Below, piece by piece: positions 6,583 to 10,373 of a stretch of 10,373 nt of DNA (positions are counted from its first letter, which is position 1; each line of letters starts with the position of its first letter). The DNA comes from Kineosphaera sp032229625 (GTDB lineage: Bacteria; Actinomycetota; Actinomycetes; Actinomycetales; Dermatophilaceae): the NCBI GenBank assembly GCA_032229625.1, contig JAVTVZ010000104.1, positions 1 through 10,373 of the forward strand, in the 5' to 3' direction. The position numbers were made by a program, and so were the translations under genes. Below the pieces are notes generated by a model. That model did no database searches. It was not told where the DNA came from and was given only the letters and a program-made list of their open reading frames with translations.

Positions 6583-7633
6583 GGTAGGAGGTGTAGTCGG
6601 TGAGCAGCGCGGACTTGGGGCGGCGCAGCGCGGGCGCCTGCCACAGCGTGCCGCTCGCGGTCAGCATGCGCACGCCGAGCGCGGGGCCGCCGAACGCCCC
6701 GGGCACGGACAGCCAGCCGATGCCGTAGCGGCCGGATTTGGGTGCATACGTGCCGTATTCGCGGGCGGCGCGGGTGATGGCGTCGCGGTCGGCGCGGCTC
6801 GTCGCGGTCGTCGGTGAGAGGGTGCGGGGCGCGGGCAGTTGATACGGCGGGAAGAAGTACGTCGCGGAGGCGACGCGGCGTCGCGTGCCGGCCTCGCGCA
6901 GCGCCTCGCCGAGGCGGCGGTGGTCGGCCTGGGGGTCCGAGTCGCTCATCGTCGCGTAGGACGCGGCGCGCCCGAAGCGGTCGATCGCGGCATCGACGAC
7001 GCGGCGCGCGGCGGCCGCGTCGAGCGATCCGTCGTCGGCGATCCGCGGGGCGTCGGGCAGCCCGAGGTGCACGTTGGCGGCCGGCACGCCCAGGCGCGCG
7101 ACCGAGGCGCGGAATTCCTTGTCGCGGCTCGCCCCGAACTGCGCCCGCGAGAGCGACACGCGGGTGATGCCGTGCCCGCCGGCCCGGAAGCCACGGGCCA
7201 GTGTGGTGCGCGCCCCGGAGGACTCGCCGGTCGTCACGAGGACGACGTGCACGCAGCCCGGGCCCGACCGCGCGATCGTCCGCCGGATCGACGCGGACAT
7301 GCTCAGCACCTCGTCGTCCTGGTGGGGCACGAGGTAGACCAGCGGTGACCGGCACGCCGACGACCGGCCCGGCAGCGCCGTGCCCGTCGCCGTCGCGCCC
7401 CTCGAGGCGGTGGACGAGGCGGTGGGCGAGAGGGTGGACGAGCCGGCCGCCGCGCCGACCGCCGAGCCGACCGCTGAGCCTGTGGCCGGCGCCGCCACGG
7501 CCGGGCCCGCGAGCGTCAGGCCGGTCGTCACCGCGAGGGCGAGCCCGCCGATCGCGGCACGGGCGAGGCGTCGCACCGGGCCGCGGGGGTCCACGGGTCC
7601 GATCCGGTCGGTGTCGAGGGTGCGGGCAGCCAC
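6572..7633 (-). CDS. Secreted PIG-L/LmbE-family deacetylase
   Basis: The 353-residue product begins with a signal peptide: basic VRRLARAA (20-27), a hydrophobic core GGLALAVTTGLTLAG (29-43), and an AVAA cleavage region near 45-48. A Ser/Thr/Ala/Gly-rich linker (about 49-96) with GSAVGSAVG repeats follows, then the PIG-L domain. The family are Zn-dependent hydrolases that remove acetyl groups from GlcNAc-type sugars. Zn-motif residues are visible in VPHQDDE (H104, D106, D107), a known variant of AHPDDE, and in ADHRRLG (H238). C94 and C127 could form a disulfide outside the cell. Export argues against the cytosolic mycothiol enzymes MshB and Mca; a cell-wall or extracellular glycan substrate is inference. 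GTG 7633 is chosen because AGGAG lies 5 nt upstream; an ATG at 7732 would add 33 residues and bury the signal peptide. It diverges from groES across 583 bp. Confidence 0.85.
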   Translation of the reverse strand: MAARTLDTDRIGPVDPRGPVRRLARAAIGGLALAVTTGLTLAGPAVAAPATGSAVGSAVGAAAGSSTLSPTASSTASRGATATGTALPGRSSACRSPLVYLVPHQDDEVLSMSASIRRTIARSGPGCVHVVLVTTGESSGARTTLARGFRAGGHGITRVSLSRAQFGASRDKEFRASVARLGVPAANVHLGLPDAPRIADDGSLDAAAARRVVDAAIDRFGRAASYATMSDSDPQADHRRLGEALREAGTRRRVASATYFFPPYQLPAPRTLSPTTATSRADRDAITRAAREYGTYAPKSGRYGIGWLSVPGAFGGPALGVRMLTASGTLWQAPALRRPKSALLTDYTSYLHR

Positions 7634-7638
7634 GAATA

Positions 7639-7643
7639 CTCCT
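7639..7643 (-). promoter_or_regulatory. Shine-Dalgarno of the PIG-L gene
   Basis: The minus strand reads AGGAG, TATTC, then GTG at 7633. This puts the signal peptide at the N-terminus, where it must be for export, and rejects the longer reading frame from 7732. Confidence 0.7.
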
Positions 7644-7697
7644 GGAGGGGTGTGCGTCACGGTCGAGCTCCGGCGGAGTCGGCACGCCGGGGGCGAT

Positions 7698-7713
7698 CTG
7701 GACGCCCGTCCAG
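7698..7713. promoter_or_regulatory. Operator-like palindrome upstream of PIG-L gene
   Basis: CTGGACGCCCGTCCAG has two 7-bp arms that are exact reverse complements around CC. It lies 65 bp upstream of the PIG-L start. It could be a dimeric repressor site, but no regulator gene adjoins and one palindrome in 74%-type GC sequence may be chance. Confidence 0.3.
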
Positions 7714-7864
7714 CAACGTAGGTGACCCACACGGCGCCCCACGCCCGTCGGGCTCGTCGCCCGCCGCGATCCGCGCCGACCCCTCCTGGCGCACGGGCGG
7801 ATCCACCATGCGAGACGATCGGCGGCGCCGGGCTGCGACATCCGCCGCGCCGTGCCGCACGGAT

Positions 7865-7916
7865 GCGCCGGCAGCCGAGCGTCGCGACTGGCGTCGCGAC
7901 GCCCGACTGCCGGCGC
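7865..7916. repeat. 52-nt imperfect inverted repeat (long hairpin)
   Basis: GCGCCGGCAG (7865-7874) pairs perfectly with CTGCCGGCGC (7907-7916). After one mismatch (7875/7906) the pairing continues as 7876-7888 with 7893-7905, with one mismatch (7878/7903), around a TGGC loop. That makes 22 of 24 positions paired. The inner arms contain GTCGCGAC twice, itself an 8-bp palindrome. No T-run follows on either strand, and both neighbouring genes point away, so it is not an obvious terminator. Confidence 0.8.
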
Positions 7917-7973
7917 GACCGTGAGCCGGGTGGGGGCGGGGCGCCGCGGGACTGGGGGCTCTGGGCGTCGCGT

Positions 7974-8000
7974 CTGGCACTCGAGTTGACCGAGTGCTAA
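7974..8000. promoter_or_regulatory. CIRCE operator 1 (HrcA site)
   Basis: The left arm CTGGCACTC (7 of 9 to TTAGCACTC), a 9-nt spacer and a perfect right arm GAGTGCTAA fit the CIRCE consensus. HrcA binds CIRCE and represses groESL until heat shock. The -35 box of the groES promoter lies inside the spacer. Confidence 0.92.
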
Positions 8001-8014
8001 TCGCGGCCTAGATT
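7986..8014 (+). promoter_or_regulatory. groES sigma-70-type promoter
   Basis: TTGACC (7986-7991) and TAGATT (8009-8014) are 17 bp apart, the ideal spacing for a housekeeping promoter. The predicted start is near 8020, inside the left arm of CIRCE 2. HrcA bound at either CIRCE box would block polymerase. Confidence 0.85.
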
Positions 8015-8018
8015 CGGA

Positions 8019-8045
8019 TTAGCACTCTGTCCCGTCAAGTGCTAA
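8019..8045. promoter_or_regulatory. CIRCE operator 2 (HrcA site)
   Basis: A perfect left arm TTAGCACTC (8019-8027), a 9-nt spacer and a right arm AAGTGCTAA (8 of 9) match CIRCE. It overlaps the predicted transcription start and would be part of the mRNA leader. Its centre is 45 bp from that of operator 1. Confidence 0.93.
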
Positions 8046-8216
8046 CGCCGCAGGCTCCTGGCTGCTCGTCGGTCGAGGGTGCTGCGCCGGTGACGGGCCG
8101 GGGTGGACATCTGCGTCACCGATGCTCAGTGCCGACCCCCGCGACGGCGGCACAGGGCCAGGCGGCGCTCACCAACACCCGCGCCCCCCGGGGCGTCACG
8201 AAGGAAGGGTCGAAGC

Positions 8217-8473
8217 GTGTCGGTTTCCATCAAGCCGCTCGAGGACCGCATCGTCGTCAAGTCGAGCGAGGCCGAGCAGACCACGGCCTCCGGCCTCGTC
8301 ATCCCGGACACCGCCAAGGAGAAGCCCCAGGAGGGCGAGGTCCTGGCCATCGGTCCGGGTCGTGTCGACGACAACGGCAACCGTGTGCCGCTCGACGTCA
8401 AGGTCGGCGACAAGGTCATCTACAGCAAGTACGGCGGCACCGAGGTCAAGTACGCCGGCGAGGAGTACCTCAT
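8217..8473 (+). CDS. groES: Co-chaperonin GroES, 3' end lost in assembly gap
   Basis: GroES is the heptameric lid of the GroEL folding chamber. Eighty-five full codons are visible, beginning SVSIKPLEDRIVV, with the mobile-loop segment EAEQTTASGLVIPD (18-31) that contacts GroEL, PLDVKVGDKVIYSKYGG (58-74) and EEYL just before the N run. Actinobacterial GroES is about 97-100 residues, so only some 12-14 residues are missing; the family would continue with something like LSARDVLAVV. GTG 8217 is the start: it gives the normal N-terminus and has GGAAGGG (8203-8209) 7 nt upstream. The longer frame from 8103 covers the leader. Expression is predicted to be heat-inducible through the two CIRCE boxes upstream. 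It is adjacent to groEL, as is usual. Confidence 0.95.
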
Positions 8474-8573
8474 NNNNNNNNNNNNNNNNNNNNNNNNNNN
8501 NNNNNNNNNNNNNNNNNNNNNNNNNNNNNNNNNNNNNNNNNNNNNNNNNNNNNNNNNNNNNNNNNNNNNNNNN
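8474..8573. other. Assembly gap (100 N)
   Basis: Exactly 100 consecutive N, the conventional filler for a scaffold gap of unknown size. It removes the end of groES and the start of the groES-groEL spacer. GCCGGCGA occurs just before the gap (8453-8460) and immediately after it (8574-8581), which may be chance or a repeat that broke the assembly. Confidence 0.97.
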
Positions 8574-8618
8574 GCCGGCGAACGGCGAGAAGGGCCGATC
8601 GGTCCTGCGACGGTCACG

Positions 8619-8654
8619 ACCCCGACGCGCACCGTCCGGTGTGCGTCGGGGTTT
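8619..8654 (+). terminator. Intrinsic terminator-like hairpin between groES and groEL
   Basis: CCCCGACGCGCACC (8620-8633) pairs with GGTGTGCGTCGGGG (8638-8651), 14 bp with one G-T wobble and a GTCC loop. A8619-T8652 extends it, and the 3' side runs into TTT. It is the strongest terminator-like signal in the window. Its position would let it end or attenuate groES transcripts before groEL. The short T-run suggests incomplete termination. The remaining spacer, 8655-8781, shows no CIRCE box and no clear promoter. Confidence 0.75.
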
Positions 8655-8781
8655 CGCCGTTCGTCGGCGGGCCCGTCGCGGGTCGCCAGCTCATCGGCTC
8701 CGCAGCTTCGACAGACGAGTTCGACCATCCCGCTCGCCGGGCGCGCCGCGCCGCGAGCCGAGTCCGAAGAGGGACGAGTAC

Positions 8782-10373
8782 ATGGCTAAGACACTGGAAT
8801 TCGACGACACCGCCCGCAAGTCGCTGGAGCGCGGCGTCGACGCGCTGGCCAACACGGTCAAGGTGACGCTGGGCCCCAAGGGCCGCAACGTCGTCATCGA
8901 CAAGGCGTGGGGCGCGCCGACGATCACGAACGACGGCGTGACGATCGCGCGCGAGGTCGAGCTGGAGGACCCCTACGAGAACCTGGGGGCGCAGCTGGCC
9001 AAGGAGGTCGCGACCAAGACCAACGACGTCGCCGGTGACGGCACGACGACCGCGACGGTCCTTGCGCAGGCGATGGTCAAGGAGGGTCTGCGCAACGTGG
9101 CGGCGGGCGCCGCTCCTGCGGGCCTCAAGCGCGGCATGGACAAGGCCGTGACGGCGATCAACGATGCGCTGCTGGCGACGGCCCGCGAGGTCGAGGGCCG
9201 CGACGAGATCGCGCAGGTCGCGAGCCTGTCGGCGCAGGACGCGGAGATCGGCAGCCTCATCGCCGACGCGTTCGACAAGGTCGGCAAGGACGGCGTCATC
9301 ACCGTCGAGGAGTCGCAGACGTCGGCGACGCAGCTGGAGTTCACCGAGGGGATGCAGTTCGACAAGGGCTACCTCTCGCCCTACTTCGTGACGGACCCCG
9401 AGCGCATGGAGGCCGTCGTCGAGGACGCGCTCGTGCTCGTCAACTCGGGCAAGATCAGCGCGATCGCCGACATCCTGCCGCTGCTGGAGCAGGTCGCGCA
9501 GGCCAAGAAGCCGCTGCTCATCATCGCCGAGGACGTCGACGGCGAGGCCCTGTCGACGCTGGTCGTCAACCGCATGCGCGAGATCCTCAAGGTCGTCGCC
9601 GTGAAGGCGCCGGGCTTCGGTGACCGCCGCAAGGCGATGCTGCAGGACATCGCGATCCTCACGGGCGCGACGGTCGTCAGCGAGGAGGTCGGTCTCAAGC
9701 TCGACGCGGTCGACCTGTCGATGCTGGGTCAGGCGCGTCGGGTCGTCGTCACCAAGGACACGACGACGATCGTCGACGGCGCCGGTGAGCACGCCGAGGT
9801 CGAGGGCCGGGTCAACCAGATCAAGTCCGAGATCGAGCGCACGGACTCCGACTGGGACCGCGAGAAGCTGCAGGAGCGTCTCGCCAAGCTCGCCGGTGGC
9901 GTCTGCGTCATCCAGGTCGGCGCGCACACCGAGGTGGAGCTCAAGGAGAAGAAGCACCGCATCGAGGACGCGATCTCTGCGACCCGCGCGGCCATCGAGG
10001 AGGGCATCGTCGCCGGTGGCGGCTCGGCTCTCGTGCACGCGGCCCGCGCGTTGGACGGTCTCGACCTCGCCGGTGACGAGGCCACGGGCGCGACGATCGT
10101 CCGCAAGGCGACGGCGGAGCCGCTGCGCTGGATCGCGGAGAACGCGGGCCTCGAGGGCTACGTCGCGGTCGCGAAGGTCGCCGAGCTGGACGCCGGGAGC
10201 GGTCTGGACGCGGCGACGGGCGACTACGGCGACCTCTTCGCCAAGGGCATCATCGACCCGGTCAAGGTGACCCGGTCGGCGCTGCGCAACGCCGAGTCCA
10301 TCGCGTCGATGGTCCTGACGACCGACACCCTCGTGGTGGAGAAGAAGGAGCCGGCTCCCGAGGTCGGCCACGG
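8782..10373 (+). CDS. groEL: Chaperonin GroEL, truncated by window end
   Basis: This is the 60-kDa chaperonin subunit, which forms the tetradecameric ATP-driven folding chamber with GroES. The first 530 codons are present with no stop, out of about 540 expected. It starts MAKTLEFDDTARKSLERG, with the ATP site GDGTTTAT (85-92), KVTLGPKGRNVV (27-38), PGFGDRRKAML (277-287 region) and VEEG/AGGG hinge motifs near 410. ATG 8782 has GAGGG 8 nt upstream. The visible tail, LTTDTLVVEKKEPAPEVGHG, resembles the His-ended actinobacterial GroEL1 type linked to groES rather than the GGM-tailed GroEL2, but the last residues lie outside the window. GGVCVIQVG carries Cys where most GroELs have Ala. It is likely co-transcribed with groES, subject to the intervening hairpin. 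Confidence 0.96.
   Translation, partial: MAKTLEFDDTARKSLERGVDALANTVKVTLGPKGRNVVIDKAWGAPTITNDGVTIAREVELEDPYENLGAQLAKEVATKTNDVAGDGTTTATVLAQAMVKEGLRNVAAGAAPAGLKRGMDKAVTAINDALLATAREVEGRDEIAQVASLSAQDAEIGSLIADAFDKVGKDGVITVEESQTSATQLEFTEGMQFDKGYLSPYFVTDPERMEAVVEDALVLVNSGKISAIADILPLLEQVAQAKKPLLIIAEDVDGEALSTLVVNRMREILKVVAVKAPGFGDRRKAMLQDIAILTGATVVSEEVGLKLDAVDLSMLGQARRVVVTKDTTTIVDGAGEHAEVEGRVNQIKSEIERTDSDWDREKLQERLAKLAGGVCVIQVGAHTEVELKEKKHRIEDAISATRAAIEEGIVAGGGSALVHAARALDGLDLAGDEATGATIVRKATAEPLRWIAENAGLEGYVAVAKVAELDAGSGLDAATGDYGDLFAKGIIDPVKVTRSALRNAESIASMVLTTDTLVVEKKEPAPEVGH

Larger units (their letters stand above)
7634..8216. other. Divergent intergenic region between PIG-L and groES genes
   Basis: This 583-bp stretch has no convincing gene; the short frames in it are Arg/Pro/Ala-rich and resemble nothing known. 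From left to right it holds the PIG-L ribosome-binding site, a 16-bp palindrome at 7698-7713, a long imperfect hairpin at 7865-7916, the groES promoter with two CIRCE boxes (7974-8045), and a groES leader of about 195 nt. I see nothing specific in 7714-7863 or 8046-8200. Confidence 0.7.

Noticed and set aside
7652..7924. A 90-codon plus-strand frame upstream of groES
   Set aside because: Arg/Pro/Ser-rich, no ribosome-binding site or family resemblance, and it runs through the hairpin and the PIG-L upstream palindrome.
8707..8725. Direct repeat TTCGAC-N7-TTCGAC before groEL as an operator or promoter
   Set aside because: The six-base units are too short to be convincing, no -10 follows at a suitable distance, and no known heat-shock site (CIRCE, HAIR) matches.
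8039..8866. A plus-strand frame running through the N gap from the groES leader into groEL
   Set aside because: It exists only because N codons cannot be stops, and it lies in the wrong frame for both GroES and GroEL.
8614..10371. A 585-codon open frame on the minus strand opposite groEL
   Set aside because: It is antisense to a clear GroEL. Its translation is rich in Leu, Arg, Asp and Val repeats typical of the opposite strand of high-GC genes, with no recognisable domain.
1..10373. A defence, phage, toxin-antitoxin or mobile system
   Set aside because: All recognisable genes are core metabolism or chaperones. I found no transposase, integrase, terminal repeats, tRNA or composition break that would suggest an inserted cassette.

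Overview
The window is very GC-rich, with short intergenic gaps and GTG starts. MenB, MenC, GroES and GroEL all look actinobacterial, and the groES operator is a CIRCE box. I read it as chromosome of a high-GC actinobacterium. A Micrococcales relative (Intrasporangiaceae or Dermatophilaceae type) is plausible, but that placement is inference. A run of exactly 100 N (8474-8573) shows this is scaffolded draft sequence.

Layout from left to right. (1) menB on the minus strand at the left edge encodes DHNA-CoA synthase, and a Nudix hydrolase gene diverges from it. (2) A plus-strand gene encodes a full-length protein with the architecture of E. coli phosphate acetyltransferase. Residues that are catalytic or near-invariant in that family are replaced, and no ackA follows. 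(3) On the minus strand, converging on pta, come menC (o-succinylbenzoate synthase) and, upstream of it, a methyltransferase with a THUMP-like C-terminal domain. A repeat-filled 208-bp gap lies between them. (4) A further minus-strand gene encodes a secreted PIG-L/LmbE-family deacetylase. (5) A 583-bp divergent intergenic region holds a long imperfect hairpin and a clear groES promoter overlapped by two CIRCE operators. (6) groES is cut by the N gap. An intrinsic terminator-like hairpin follows, and then groEL runs off the right edge.

How the genes relate. MenC and MenB catalyse two steps of menaquinone synthesis, before and after MenE, so the left half is an accessory-interrupted men locus. 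The groES-groEL half is a heat-shock locus predicted to be repressed by HrcA. The Pta-like, Nudix, methyltransferase and PIG-L genes have no obvious pathway link to either half.

I see no tRNA, rRNA, insertion sequence, CRISPR array, prophage or defence cassette. The most unusual item is the Pta homologue with a degenerate active site. The structured DNA upstream of groES, small tandem duplications and a GAA-TTC codon-pair habit are secondary. Homology statements rest on remembered family sequences, not on a search.
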